Shown: positions 45,270 through 54,186, counted from the first letter of the stretch. The stretch is DNA of 64,000 bases from Hyphomonas sp. (GCF_017792385.1 NZ_CP051230.1:2976001-3040000), one strand, 5' to 3'. Notes: generated by a model from the letters alone, not told the origin. Program-made: numbers and translations.

Positions 45270-45958
45270 CGACGATATCGCATCAGGCGATCAGGGAATC
45301 CATTCTGGAACGGATCCAGAAGGGGGAATGGGGGTTGGGTGAGCTTATTCCCGGAGAGGCGGATCTGGCTGACGAGTATGGATGTGCCCGCACGACAATA
45401 AACCGGGCGCTTCAAGGGCTGGCTCAGGACGGTCTTGTCGTCCGCAAGCGCAAGGGCGGTACCCGCGTCTCAAACATGCCTGTTCGGCAGGCCAAATTCG
45501 ACATTCCTGTCATTCGGGAACAGATAGAGACGCTGGGAGGGCATTATCGCCACCAGGTTCTCCGGAAAGCTGAACGCGTTCCGCCCGCGGCCATCCGGAC
45601 GCGCCTGGGTCTGTCAAATGGCGTCAAGGCCCTGCAACTTGACACAGTACATCTTGCGGATGGCAGGCCATTTGCGTTTGAGGCGCGCTGGGTCAATCTT
45701 CAGGCCGTGCCGGCGATTCGGAGTGCGCCTCTGGAAGAAATAAGTGCAAATGAGTGGCTGGTTCAGACTGTTCCGTTTTCAAGCGGGGACGTCTCCTTTT
45801 CAGCTGTGGCTGCCAACCGGGATATCGCCAGCACCCTGGAATGTGAGGAGGGGGCGGCCTTGTTCGTGATCGATCGAACCACGTCATTGGCGGGAGAATA
45901 CATCACGACAATGAAGCTCTATTACCGCGAAGGGTATCAGCTGTATTCCCGGCTTTGA
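45266..45958 (+). CDS. hutC: HutC, GntR-family repressor of histidine utilisation
   Basis: This 230-residue repressor has an N-terminal GntR winged helix (ESILERIQKGEWGLGELIPG, then ADEYGCARTTINRAL) and a C-terminal UTRA ligand domain (about residues 85-225), whose usual inducer is urocanate. ATG 45266 gives the ATGA overlap with hutF. It is the obvious candidate to bind the matching operators at 43863 and 47681, and so may control a TonB receptor as well as the hut genes. Confidence 0.92.
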   Translation: MTTISHQAIRESILERIQKGEWGLGELIPGEADLADEYGCARTTINRALQGLAQDGLVVRKRKGGTRVSNMPVRQAKFDIPVIREQIETLGGHYRHQVLRKAERVPPAAIRTRLGLSNGVKALQLDTVHLADGRPFAFEARWVNLQAVPAIRSAPLEEISANEWLVQTVPFSSGDVSFSAVAANRDIASTLECEEGAALFVIDRTTSLAGEYITTMKLYYREGYQLYSRL

Positions 45959-46136
45959 ACAAATACCGGGCAAAATGCCATCAGAGGCGGGCAGATCGCG
46001 GGCCATCAGCGTCCGAAATCGGATATGAGGCTTGGGCAAGCGTCCTCGCGAGCCGTATAGGGATCCCGGTTCGTTGACAGGGGTGGACGCGGAAAATACG
46101 CTACACTTTTCGACCCGAAACCATAAGGAAGTCCCG

Positions 46137-46559
46137 ATGTCGGTGCGCACCCGCAAGATTGCTCTGGGACCTCTCGAAATTGCGATCATGAAATATCTCT
46201 GGCGCCGAGGACCCGCCGACGTCAAGGCTGTCCATCTCGCCTTGGGTGGGGATGATGGCCAGACCCATAACACGGTTCAGTCTGCCATGGAGCGCCTTTT
46301 CAAGAAGGGGCTGTTGTCGCGCGACAAAGTCAGCCATGCCTATGTGTACCGCGCGGAGGTCAGCCGGTCCCAGATCATCGGCCGTGTGATGGACGACGTC
46401 CTGCGCAGTCTCTCGCCGGAATCCAAGAGCAGTTACCTTCTGGCCTTCCTCGATCATGCCGCTGATGCAGACAGTGAAGCGCTGGATACATTGGAGCGTC
46501 TCATCCGGGAAAAGCGCGAAGAGGCTGGCGGAGGCGGACTGGACGCGGGCGATGACTGA
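46137..46559 (+). CDS. BlaI/MecI/CopY-family repressor
   Basis: This 140-residue winged-helix protein has the BlaI pattern: LGPLEIAIMKYLWRRGPADV, then TVQSAMERLFKKGLLSR and a C-terminal helical dimer region. It is followed, with an eight-base overlap, by an M56-type metallopeptidase gene. In BlaI-BlaR1 or CopY-like pairs the membrane protease cleaves the repressor to induce the target operon. The target here may be its own operon or the TonB receptor downstream. Confidence 0.85.
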   Translation: MSVRTRKIALGPLEIAIMKYLWRRGPADVKAVHLALGGDDGQTHNTVQSAMERLFKKGLLSRDKVSHAYVYRAEVSRSQIIGRVMDDVLRSLSPESKSSYLLAFLDHAADADSEALDTLERLIREKREEAGGGGLDAGDD

Positions 46560-47562
46560 GGCAGGATATCTGACCGATCTTGGCATCGCCCTTGTGGCAG
46601 CCATCAGTGTGACCGTTGTGGTAGCGGCCGGGCTGAGCCTGTTCTGGTCCGTATTTCATCGACATCAGGTTACCCTGAGCCCGACTCAATACCGGCGCGC
46701 AATATTCGGGTATGCCGCCATTCCGGCGGTTGTCGGTGTGGCTATGTTCATCGCGTGTTGTGCCGTTCCATCTGCGGCAGGTTTCAACACGGTACCGACC
46801 CATTGCCACTTTGATCAGGGCATGCGCTTCTGCTTGCCTCATGCTCCGGTGCCCATTGCCCGATCAGCCATTGTAGGGGGAGGTGTGGCTGGAGCTGTTG
46901 TTCTGGTTCCCTTGCTTGCCCTGTTCGCCCGTCGGCTCCATCTGCATTCCCGGCTATTTCGGGAGCTTGAACTGTGCAGCACCTATCACGCCGATCTGGA
47001 TGCCCATGTGCTCAGATCGCCCGCGCTGTCAGCCTTTTGTGTCGGAATCCTGCGCAGGCGCATATTCCTTACCGACGGCCTGATAAGAAGTTTGAGCCCT
47101 GAGCAGGTCAGCATCGTCATGAATCATGAGCGCGGACATGCCCGCCGTGCTGACGGCATCTTGCTGGTTTTCCTGCAGGTGTTGACGCGGCCTTTTAACT
47201 CCACAGCGCGAAAGGGAATGATCGACGAGTTCCTGTTGTCCGTAGAGCATGAATGCGATCGGTATGCTGCGCGCCAATGCGGGGACCGTCTGGCCGTTGC
47301 CGACACTTTGGTCCAATTGGGCAGGCTCCGTCTGATCCAGCAAGAAGTTTCGGAGCCAACCCGTTCTGATTTGGTGTTTTCGGTACTTGGCCAGTCGCTC
47401 GAGCGTCGTGTTGGCTGGTTGCTATGCTCTCCCGAACCTTCAAAGAGTGGGGTCACGATCATGACCGAACGCGTGATGTGCTATGCTGCGATCATGGCCT
47501 TCATCCTGGCTGAACCGGTCCACCATCTGCTGGAGCAGGCGCTAAATTTTGTTCGTCACTGA
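46552..47562 (+). CDS. M56-type membrane metallopeptidase (BlaR1-like, no sensor domain)
   Basis: This 336-residue protein has three to four N-terminal transmembrane helices (about residues 8-34, 50-72, 104-126), then a cytoplasmic or membrane-facing zinc peptidase domain. The motif NHERGH gives His192, Glu193 and His196, with Glu233 in VEHECDRYAA as third ligand. The C-terminus ends soon after a last hydrophobic segment; the beta-lactam-binding sensor domain of BlaR1 is absent. A periplasmic segment with three cysteines and two histidines (THCHFDQGMRFCLPHAP) could sense metal or redox. It pairs with the BlaI-type repressor. Confidence 0.82.
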   Translation: MTEAGYLTDLGIALVAAISVTVVVAAGLSLFWSVFHRHQVTLSPTQYRRAIFGYAAIPAVVGVAMFIACCAVPSAAGFNTVPTHCHFDQGMRFCLPHAPVPIARSAIVGGGVAGAVVLVPLLALFARRLHLHSRLFRELELCSTYHADLDAHVLRSPALSAFCVGILRRRIFLTDGLIRSLSPEQVSIVMNHERGHARRADGILLVFLQVLTRPFNSTARKGMIDEFLLSVEHECDRYAARQCGDRLAVADTLVQLGRLRLIQQEVSEPTRSDLVFSVLGQSLERRVGWLLCSPEPSKSGVTIMTERVMCYAAIMAFILAEPVHHLLEQALNFVRH

Positions 47563-48122
47563 GTGTGGATTCACCTTGGGTCAGAATAATTTTCAAATGA
47601 GTCGCGCCGCTGCGGAGCTCAGCCGAGGCGATTGGAAGTTGGTCCTTGATGAAAACATGCATGGAGCGCCCAAAAATTATTATGTATGCGCATAATCGTA
47701 TAATGGGGGCGAAAAAAATGTTGACGGCCTCTTTTTTGACAATAACATGAACGTGTACCTGACGGATGTGTCAGACAGTCTCGACGGTACAGGAGTTGTT
47801 GCTGGAGCGGGGAGTGTTTGAAGATGCTTCCCGATAACAGAGAGCCTCGGAAGGCCAGATCCAGAACGAATCTCGAGGGGAGTGCCAGATGTATCTAGTT
47901 CGATTATCCGTACGCAGTGAATCTGTTGCGAGATGATGCGGTGTGTGGGCGCGAGTGCGCTCAATTTTTGAGCAAAAAACCGATCTATAATGGGTTTTTT
48001 GTGCGAGGGGGTCTGATTTCTCCCGGTCATGGGGCTGGGGCGTTGCGGGTCCGGACATGAAGCGAATGCCATTGTTCCCAAGTTGGTCGGGAAACAATGG
48101 AACCAATCATAGGAGTGGTGAA
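47563..48122 (+). promoter_or_regulatory. Long upstream region of the third TonB receptor
   Basis: These 560 bases contain no gene I can support. They hold a HutC-like operator (47681-47694). An AT-rich stretch has TTGACA-like hexamers at 47721 and 47736. A nine-bp A/T-rich hairpin (CAAAAAACC at 47973-47981 with GGTTTTTTG at 47993-48001) contains TATAAT at 47986-47991 in its loop and could be a terminator, or a promoter -10 element. The receptor ATG has an AGGAG ribosome-binding site at its 3' end. A leader of more than 100 bases is likely. Confidence 0.5.
47681..47694. promoter_or_regulatory. HutC-like operator upstream of the TonB receptor
   Basis: TATGTATGCGCATA differs at two of 14 positions from the hutI/hutF site, giving a consensus TATGTAYGCRCATA. 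Its outer arms extend to ATTATG and CATAAT. It lies 429 bases before the receptor start and 118 bases after the M56 gene, in the only intergenic region of that operon. Confidence 0.6.
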
Positions 48123-50867
48123 ATGGAAAAGCGTGGCGTTGAAAAAGTGGGGGTGTTGGCGCGGCAGCTTCTGGCGACAACCGCAATCGGGGTCAGCGTA
48201 TCGCTTCTGGCGAACGGTACGGCCCTTGCGCAATCGGTCGAAGACGACCCTGCGCTCCGGGTGGATGCGACGACGGAAGATGTTGCGACGCAGGAAAAAG
48301 TTGTCGTGACGGGAAGTCGTATCCAGAGGTCTGATCTGTCGAGCGTGGGTCCACTTGCTGTTCTCGATGACCAGGACATTTACGCGACAGGAATTACCAA
48401 TGTCGAAGAATTGCTGCAGACTCAATCCTTCTCAGCGGGCTTTGCAGGCAATGCGAATGCGGCGTATTGGGTGTCAGGCGGATGGGGCACAGCCCAGGTG
48501 AATCTCAGGGGGCTCGGCGCAAACCGGACTCTCGTTCTCTTGAATGGACGTCGTGTCGTTGCCGGTGGATCGGGAGCGAACAGTTCCGTCGACCTGAACA
48601 TGATCCCGGTTTCCCTCCTGGAGCGGGTCGAAGTGCTCAAGGATGGTGCATCTGCCGTATACGGTGCGGATGCAGTGTCCGGAGTTGTGAACCTGATCAC
48701 CAAGGACGAATTCGACGGCTTCAAACTAGATACGAAATTTGGTATCTCCGATGAGGGAGATGCGGAAGAATATCTGGTTGACCTGACCTGGGGTCTCACA
48801 AATGACCGTGCCAGCATGATGTTCAATGCCAGCTATCAGAACAATCAGGCTGCCCCCCTTGATGTCCGTGCCCCGTGTCCGCTTGTTGATCGAGATGGGG
48901 ACAATACGCTCGAGTGTTCCGGCAGTTCAAGCACTGCAGGCGGACGCGCTGTGTTGCCAAACGGAGACCAGATCAATTTTGTGGGGGGCGATGCCTACGA
49001 GCCATTCGACATTCTGGCGCACGGGTTCAACTACAATCCTTTCTTCAATGCATCCAATCCCGTGGAGCGGGTCAGTTTCGCAGCGATCGGAAAGTATGAG
49101 ATTTCCGACTCCATGCGGTTCTTCAGCGAAGCGTTGTTCAATTGGCGAACGTCCAACCAGCCCGGGTCTCCGGCGACGCTCAGCAATATTTCCTTTGATG
49201 CGTCCCACCCGACCAATCCGACCGGTGAAGATATTATCCTGTTGCGCCGTCGGACGGCAGAGTTCGGATCTCGCCAATTTGCGCAGGACGTATCGACCTG
49301 GAGGCTTGTTGCAGGGATCGAGGGCGATCTCTGGCAGGACTGGGCATATGATGTGTCCTTGAATTGGGGGCGCAATACCGCCACGGACTCGCTCAAGAAC
49401 AATATCAATACGCTACGGCTTTCCGAAACGCTTGATCCATCAATCTGCGGGATGAATGGAATTCCGTGCGCCGATTTGCTCGGCGAGGGCGATATCACAT
49501 CTGAGGTCGGCGACTACATCCTGATGAACCAGGCCAGTACGGGCGGAAACGAGCAGATCAGCTTTACGGGGAACATTGCGGGCAGCCTGTTTGAATTGCC
49601 GGCTGGTCCGGTCGGGTTTGCCGCCGGGTTCGAATACCGGGAGGATGAAGGTTGGCTTGACCCCGATGCGCTCCTCGTGGCCGGTTATGCACTTGGCAAC
49701 GCTCAGGACCCTGTCAAAGGGTCGATCGAGGCCCAGGAGCTCTATACTGAAGTACACGTCCCGCTCATTGCCGACGCGCCCTTGGCCCAATCGGTGGATC
49801 TTGATCTTGCGCTGCGCTATTCCGACTATGATCTCTTCGGGTCTGATGAGAATTACAAGGTCGGGCTCAATTGGCAGATTGTGCCAGACTTCAAATTGCG
49901 CGGCACCTATTCGACCGCTTTCCGGGTTCCAAGCGTCACGGAATTGTTCTCCGGGGTCAGTGAAGGGCAGATCCCGACAAGTGACCCGTGTTCGAATTGG
50001 GCTGCGCTGGATCCTTCGAGTGTAATCTACCAGAATTGTCAGGCAGCTGGCGTGCCGGTCACCTATACTCAATTCAGTTCGTCAATCCTGACCAATCAGG
50101 GCGGAAATCCGGACCTGGAGCCGGAGAATGCCACGACATTCACCATTGGCGCGGTCTATCAGCCTCGGTTCGTTCCGGGCCTGTCCTTCACGGTCGATTA
50201 TTTCGATATCGATATTCAGGACGCCATTCGTCAAACGTCTGGCTCCACGAAGCTTGCCTATTGCTACAATTCCGTTGGTTTGTCGCACCCGTTCTGCGGA
50301 ACGCAGCATCACACCCGGAATGCCTTGACCGGTGACATCGATTTCCTGTCTGCGCAGAGTGCCAACACGGGGAACGAAGTCATGCAAGGGGTAGATATCA
50401 GTGCGACTTACGACTTCACCACCCAGGACATCAGTCACTCAGTGAAACTGCAAGCGACGAACCTCTTCAAGTATGAAGTCACGGCCTTCGATGGGGATAC
50501 GCCGTTCGTCTATGATGGCGGAGTGGGATGTTGCGAAGGCGGTTATCCGGAATGGCGCGCCACCGGATCGTGGTCTGCCAATTCCGGACCGTGGAGCGGT
50601 GTATACAATGCACAACTCATCGGAGCGGCTACAGACTATTATGGGACACCGGGAAGCATCGGGACCGACATCGATGCCGTCGTGTATCATAACGTGCAGG
50701 GTAGCTATCAGCTGACTGAGAAATTAAAATTGAGCGCAGGTGTAGACAATCTCTTCGACAAGAAAGCCCCCTACGTAAGTTCTTGGTCTGACGGGAACAC
50801 CGACACCATGACCTACTCATTGCTCGGACGGTATTTCTACGCCCGCGCAACGCTGGTCCTGGACTAG
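48123..50867 (+). CDS. TonB-dependent receptor 3 (putative HutC-controlled)
   Basis: This 914-residue outer-membrane receptor has a signal peptide (VSLLANGTALAQS), a plug domain (VVVTGSRIQRSDLSSVGPL; VLKDGASAVYGADAVSGVVN) and a beta-barrel ending ARATLVLD. Loops are rich in Ser, Asn and Cys pairs (ALDPSSVIYQNCQAAG, YCYNSVG, GGVGCCEGG). ATG 48123 follows an AGGAGTGGTGAA ribosome-binding site. It is not closely like receptors 1 and 2. Position downstream of hut genes and a HutC-like site suggests import of histidine, a histidine-metal complex or His-containing peptides. Confidence 0.9.
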   Translation: MEKRGVEKVGVLARQLLATTAIGVSVSLLANGTALAQSVEDDPALRVDATTEDVATQEKVVVTGSRIQRSDLSSVGPLAVLDDQDIYATGITNVEELLQTQSFSAGFAGNANAAYWVSGGWGTAQVNLRGLGANRTLVLLNGRRVVAGGSGANSSVDLNMIPVSLLERVEVLKDGASAVYGADAVSGVVNLITKDEFDGFKLDTKFGISDEGDAEEYLVDLTWGLTNDRASMMFNASYQNNQAAPLDVRAPCPLVDRDGDNTLECSGSSSTAGGRAVLPNGDQINFVGGDAYEPFDILAHGFNYNPFFNASNPVERVSFAAIGKYEISDSMRFFSEALFNWRTSNQPGSPATLSNISFDASHPTNPTGEDIILLRRRTAEFGSRQFAQDVSTWRLVAGIEGDLWQDWAYDVSLNWGRNTATDSLKNNINTLRLSETLDPSICGMNGIPCADLLGEGDITSEVGDYILMNQASTGGNEQISFTGNIAGSLFELPAGPVGFAAGFEYREDEGWLDPDALLVAGYALGNAQDPVKGSIEAQELYTEVHVPLIADAPLAQSVDLDLALRYSDYDLFGSDENYKVGLNWQIVPDFKLRGTYSTAFRVPSVTELFSGVSEGQIPTSDPCSNWAALDPSSVIYQNCQAAGVPVTYTQFSSSILTNQGGNPDLEPENATTFTIGAVYQPRFVPGLSFTVDYFDIDIQDAIRQTSGSTKLAYCYNSVGLSHPFCGTQHHTRNALTGDIDFLSAQSANTGNEVMQGVDISATYDFTTQDISHSVKLQATNLFKYEVTAFDGDTPFVYDGGVGCCEGGYPEWRATGSWSANSGPWSGVYNAQLIGAATDYYGTPGSIGTDIDAVVYHNVQGSYQLTEKLKLSAGVDNLFDKKAPYVSSWSDGNTDTMTYSLLGRYFYARATLVLD

Positions 50868-50966
50868 GCGCTCAGGCGGCTGCCGGCTTGTCAGGCTGCT
50901 TCACTCCTGACCGGCCGGCAGTTCGCTTTTATTGAAATCTTTCGAATTCAAGTATTGGAGTTTTAG

Positions 50967-52421
50967 ATGTTGCTGAAGCGATCCAGGGCAGTTCTTGCCA
51001 TTCTGGCGGGGGCATTGTTGATGACGCCCATTGCGCACGCACATGGTATATCTGAGGAAGCCCGTCGCCGGATGCTGGAAGGAGGTGACCTTCAATACCT
51101 CATTCTTGGCGCTGAGCACATGATTACAGGTTATGACCACCTCCTGTTCCTGTTCGGGGTCATGTTTTTCCTGACCAGCTTTTCTTCAATTCTTCGGTTT
51201 GTCACGGCCTTCACGATCGGCCACACGATCACGCTGATCACGGCGACCTATCTGGGAATCACTGCCAACTATTTCTTTATTGATGCCATCATTGCACTGA
51301 CCGTTATCTACAAGGGGTTTGAAAACCTCGATGGCTTCCCGAAGGTCTTTGGTGCCAAATCTCCCAATCTCCTTCTGATGGTTCTCGTGTTCGGACTCAT
51401 CCACGGCTTTGGCCTGTCGACGCGTCTGCAGCAGCTTCCCATTCGTGAAGATTCAGGCCTGCTGATGCACATACTTTCCTTCAATGTAGGTGTGGAATTC
51501 GGCCAGATAGCTGCTTTGGCTGTGATGTGGCTTGTGTTGAACGTGTTGCGCCGTAACAGGCATTTTGGCTCGGCGAGCAAATTCGTGAATGCGGGTCTGA
51601 TGTTTGCGGGGTTTGGATTGTTCCTGATGCAAACCCATGGATTGTTCCATACAACTATGCGCGAAGACTATCCCATCAGTCGTGATGACCACATTCACGC
51701 TCATCTTGAGATGGGATCCATGGGGCAGCCCGCAGCTGCAAATCCTGCTGATGCCCCAGAACCAAAGGGCTCCGCCCAGACGAGTGACGAGGCGCATGGT
51801 CATTCGCATGCGCCGGACGGGTCTCATTACATGCCGGGTGATGTGAAGCCGGCCATGACGGTTGCAGCGACACCGAATTCCCCGGAATATGTTCAGCTGG
51901 CCAACAATGTCGAAATCATCGAGAGTGTCGATGAGGCCATGAACAGCGGCAGTGCCACCTTCACGCATGAAGGTTATTTCGGTCCGCTCCTGTTCGGGGA
52001 AGAGTTGCGGGCATATTCGCTTCGCCTCGAGCCTGGCATGTTCCTGTCCGAGCATCCGCACCCGACCGAGAGCATCATCTACACGTTGGGAGGCCGCTGG
52101 GTTCTCTGCAGCGAGGGTAAGCGGAAAGTGATGGAAGCGGGGTCGCTCTTCCACTTCGGCTCCAACATGCCGACGGGTTGGGAAGCGCCATTTGCCGAAG
52201 GTGCCGAGATCCTGATCTTCAAGAAGAAGCGGGATGGCGACAACTACGAATCCTTTGTCGAAGGGATTGGAGAGATGGCCGCGACCCTGGATGAGCAGAT
52301 GAAGGACGGAGAACCTTTCTACTATCACCAGCTGGAATCTGATCATCCGGCAATCCAGTTTGCCAAGTCGAAAAACCCGGATTTCGGTTCGGTGCTCGAG
52401 GCCTCCAAGGCCCGGAAATAA
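50967..52421 (+). CDS. HupE/UreJ permease fused to a cupin domain
   Basis: This 484-residue fusion has a signal-like N-terminus (LMTPIAHAHG), a HupE/UreJ core at about residues 35-225 (AEHMITGYDHLLFLFGV, GLIHGFGLSTRL), a linker, then from about residue 270 a His-rich segment (HGHSHAPDGSHYMPGD) and a cupin domain (SEHPHPTESIIYTLGGRW). The whole C-terminal 215 residues are nearly identical in DNA and protein to the separate lipoprotein gene that follows. The fusion therefore looks like the product of a tandem duplication that joined hupE to a cupin copy. Membrane permease with periplasmic metal-binding domain is the likely result. Confidence 0.85.
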   Translation: MLLKRSRAVLAILAGALLMTPIAHAHGISEEARRRMLEGGDLQYLILGAEHMITGYDHLLFLFGVMFFLTSFSSILRFVTAFTIGHTITLITATYLGITANYFFIDAIIALTVIYKGFENLDGFPKVFGAKSPNLLLMVLVFGLIHGFGLSTRLQQLPIREDSGLLMHILSFNVGVEFGQIAALAVMWLVLNVLRRNRHFGSASKFVNAGLMFAGFGLFLMQTHGLFHTTMREDYPISRDDHIHAHLEMGSMGQPAAANPADAPEPKGSAQTSDEAHGHSHAPDGSHYMPGDVKPAMTVAATPNSPEYVQLANNVEIIESVDEAMNSGSATFTHEGYFGPLLFGEELRAYSLRLEPGMFLSEHPHPTESIIYTLGGRWVLCSEGKRKVMEAGSLFHFGSNMPTGWEAPFAEGAEILIFKKKRDGDNYESFVEGIGEMAATLDEQMKDGEPFYYHQLESDHPAIQFAKSKNPDFGSVLEASKARK

Positions 52422-52461
52422 TCCTACTCAATACACGCCACCAAAGGAGAATACCCATGAA
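51774..52461 (+). repeat. Direct repeat, copy 1 (cupin-encoding)
   Basis: About 688 bases that recur at 52526-53213, offset by 752 bases. They start at GCCCAGACGAG and run through the cupin domain, the stop codon, the spacer and the next gene's AAAGGAGAA ribosome-binding site and ATGAA. The coding part has only a few differences (for example GAAGAGTTG versus GAAGAGCTG); the spacer after the stop has more. Confidence 0.9.
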
Positions 52462-53173
52462 TATTCGAGTTATTGTTCCCGCCCTCTGCGCCATTTCACT
52501 CGCAGCCTGTTCCCAGCAAACCAATGCCCAGACGAGTGACGAGGCGCATGGTCATTCGCATGCGCCGGACGGGTCTCATTACATGCCGGGTGATGTGAAG
52601 CCGGCCATGACGGTTGCAGCGACACCGAATTCCCCGGAATATGTTCAGCTGGCCAACAATGTCGAAATCATCGAGAGTGTCGATGAGGCCATGAACAGCG
52701 GCAGTGCCACCTTCACGCATGAAGGTTATTTCGGTCCGCTCCTGTTCGGGGAAGAGCTGCGGGCATATTCGCTTCGCCTCGAGCCTGGCATGTTCCTGTC
52801 CGAGCATCCGCACCCGACCGAGAGCATCATCTACACGTTGGGAGGCCGCTGGGTTCTCTGCAGCGAGGGTAAGCGGAAAGTGATGGAAGCGGGGTCGCTC
52901 TTCCACTTCGGCTCCAACATGCCGACGGGTTGGGAAGCGCCATTTGCCGAAGGTGCCGAGATCCTGATCTTCAAGAAGAAGCGGGATGGCGACAACTACG
53001 AATCCTTTGTCGAAGGGATTGGAGAGATGGCCGCGACCCTGGATGAGCAGATGAAGGACGGAGAACCTTTCTACTATCACCAGCTGGAATCTGATCATCC
53101 GGCAATCCAGTTTGCCAAGTCGAAGAACCCGGATTTCGGTTCGGTGCTCGAGGCCTCCAAGGCCCAGAAGTAA
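52457..53173 (+). CDS. Periplasmic cupin lipoprotein with His-rich segment
   Basis: This 238-residue protein has a lipoprotein signal (ALCAISLAACSQQ, Cys18), a His-rich segment (HGHSHAPDGSHYMPGD) and a cupin fold (about residues 90-190, with EHPHPTESIIYTLGGRW and LFHFGSNMPTGWEAP). The HPHP pair and further His/Glu positions are candidate metal ligands. The sequence after residue 23 repeats the C-terminal domain of the upstream HupE fusion almost exactly. Its stop is followed by the HExxH lipoprotein gene. The likely role is periplasmic metal binding or delivery to HupE. Confidence 0.75.
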   Translation: MNIRVIVPALCAISLAACSQQTNAQTSDEAHGHSHAPDGSHYMPGDVKPAMTVAATPNSPEYVQLANNVEIIESVDEAMNSGSATFTHEGYFGPLLFGEELRAYSLRLEPGMFLSEHPHPTESIIYTLGGRWVLCSEGKRKVMEAGSLFHFGSNMPTGWEAPFAEGAEILIFKKKRDGDNYESFVEGIGEMAATLDEQMKDGEPFYYHQLESDHPAIQFAKSKNPDFGSVLEASKAQK

Positions 53174-53213
53174 TCCTGCCCAACACACGCCAACAAAGGA
53201 GAACATCCATGAA
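52526..53213 (+). repeat. Direct repeat, copy 2 (cupin-encoding)
   Basis: Second copy of the 688-base repeat described at 51774-52461. Here it is preceded by its own lipoprotein signal-peptide coding sequence, so this is probably the ancestral arrangement of the cupin gene and copy 1 is the derived fusion. Confidence 0.88.
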
Positions 53214-54186
53214 AGGAACGTTCCTCGCTGCATCCTTGCTCGCGTTAAGCCTGGGAGGATGCGCAACAACAGATGCTCGCGCGCAATCGTTCGAGACCAG
53301 CGCTGTGACAGATAAGGTGCAATGGAGCCATGTCGGATCGGTAGACGTCGCTGCCATCAATCAGGATCTCGTAGCGGGCAAGCCGACGGTGGATGTCGGA
53401 TTGTACTATCCGTCGAACCTGCACCCCGCCGCGGCGGACATTTTGCCGCTGGACGGGCTCATCGCAGAATTCCTGAACGCGAAGAAAGTCTTCGCTCCAA
53501 CAGGGGTCCAGCTCAATCTCCTCTTTGTAAAGACAGGAGAAGTAGACCCTCGGCATTTGGCGATCACGGCGTCCAAATGGGAGTCGGATTTGCCGTCAGG
53601 CGGTTATGGCAATCTCTACGTACAGAGTGAAATTCACCCTGCAGAGATGACCGACGCAGCGACAGAGGCATTCGAATCCATCATTGAAACCGAGGCGAAC
53701 AACAGCCGCACAGTCTATCTCGTTGGACTTCAGAACGTCTATATGCCGTATTACGAGGATCTGGACGGCGGACGAAACTGGGCTCCCAAAATAGTCAACA
53801 CGTCGGGACTGTCCTTTCCGTCGTATACGTATGCGGATACTATTCCGACCAGGCTACGCGGGGTTATCACGCTGACCAAGCATGATGTGATCAACAAGCT
53901 GACAATTGCGCATGAACTTGGCCACAAGCTGATGAATGTGAGTCACGAATACCGGGAGACCAGCCCGGCCCACGAGATTCGCTCGGATGAAGGATTGATG
54001 CTGTACGGATCAGGTACGCAGATCCCCTCTGGTGAGGATGGTCGTTGGCACCAGGAGAGGCTGCTCCTGTCTCCATACGTGTACCGGATCGATGACACGG
54101 GTCAGAAGGTCTGGAATGCAGATTACGAAGCTGGCGGCGTGTATTACGATCCGATCTATGGTGACTTCGCCGTCCAGTTTGATTAG
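53209..54186 (+). CDS. Secreted lipoprotein with HExxH metallopeptidase motif
   Basis: This 325-residue protein has a lipobox (LALSLGGCATT, Cys18) and a zinc-peptidase motif AHELGHKLMNVSHEY: His235, Glu236, His239, with His246 as a possible third ligand. The spacing is one residue longer than the metzincin HExxHxxGxxH, so I do not assign a family. It shares a ribosome-binding-site repeat with the cupin genes and is the last gene before a strong terminator, so TonB receptor, HupE fusion, cupin and this gene may be one operon. Release of metal or histidine from extracellular proteins is one possibility. Confidence 0.7.
   Translation: MKGTFLAASLLALSLGGCATTDARAQSFETSAVTDKVQWSHVGSVDVAAINQDLVAGKPTVDVGLYYPSNLHPAAADILPLDGLIAEFLNAKKVFAPTGVQLNLLFVKTGEVDPRHLAITASKWESDLPSGGYGNLYVQSEIHPAEMTDAATEAFESIIETEANNSRTVYLVGLQNVYMPYYEDLDGGRNWAPKIVNTSGLSFPSYTYADTIPTRLRGVITLTKHDVINKLTIAHELGHKLMNVSHEYRETSPAHEIRSDEGLMLYGSGTQIPSGEDGRWHQERLLLSPYVYRIDDTGQKVWNADYEAGGVYYDPIYGDFAVQFD

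Noticed and set aside
46552..47562. Calling the M56 protein a BlaR1 beta-lactam sensor
   Set aside because: The C-terminal penicillin-binding sensor domain is absent and no beta-lactamase gene is near.
47680..48186. 168-codon minus-strand frame in the region upstream of receptor 3
   Set aside because: No ribosome-binding site or family resemblance; it overlaps the receptor start and the HutC-like operator.
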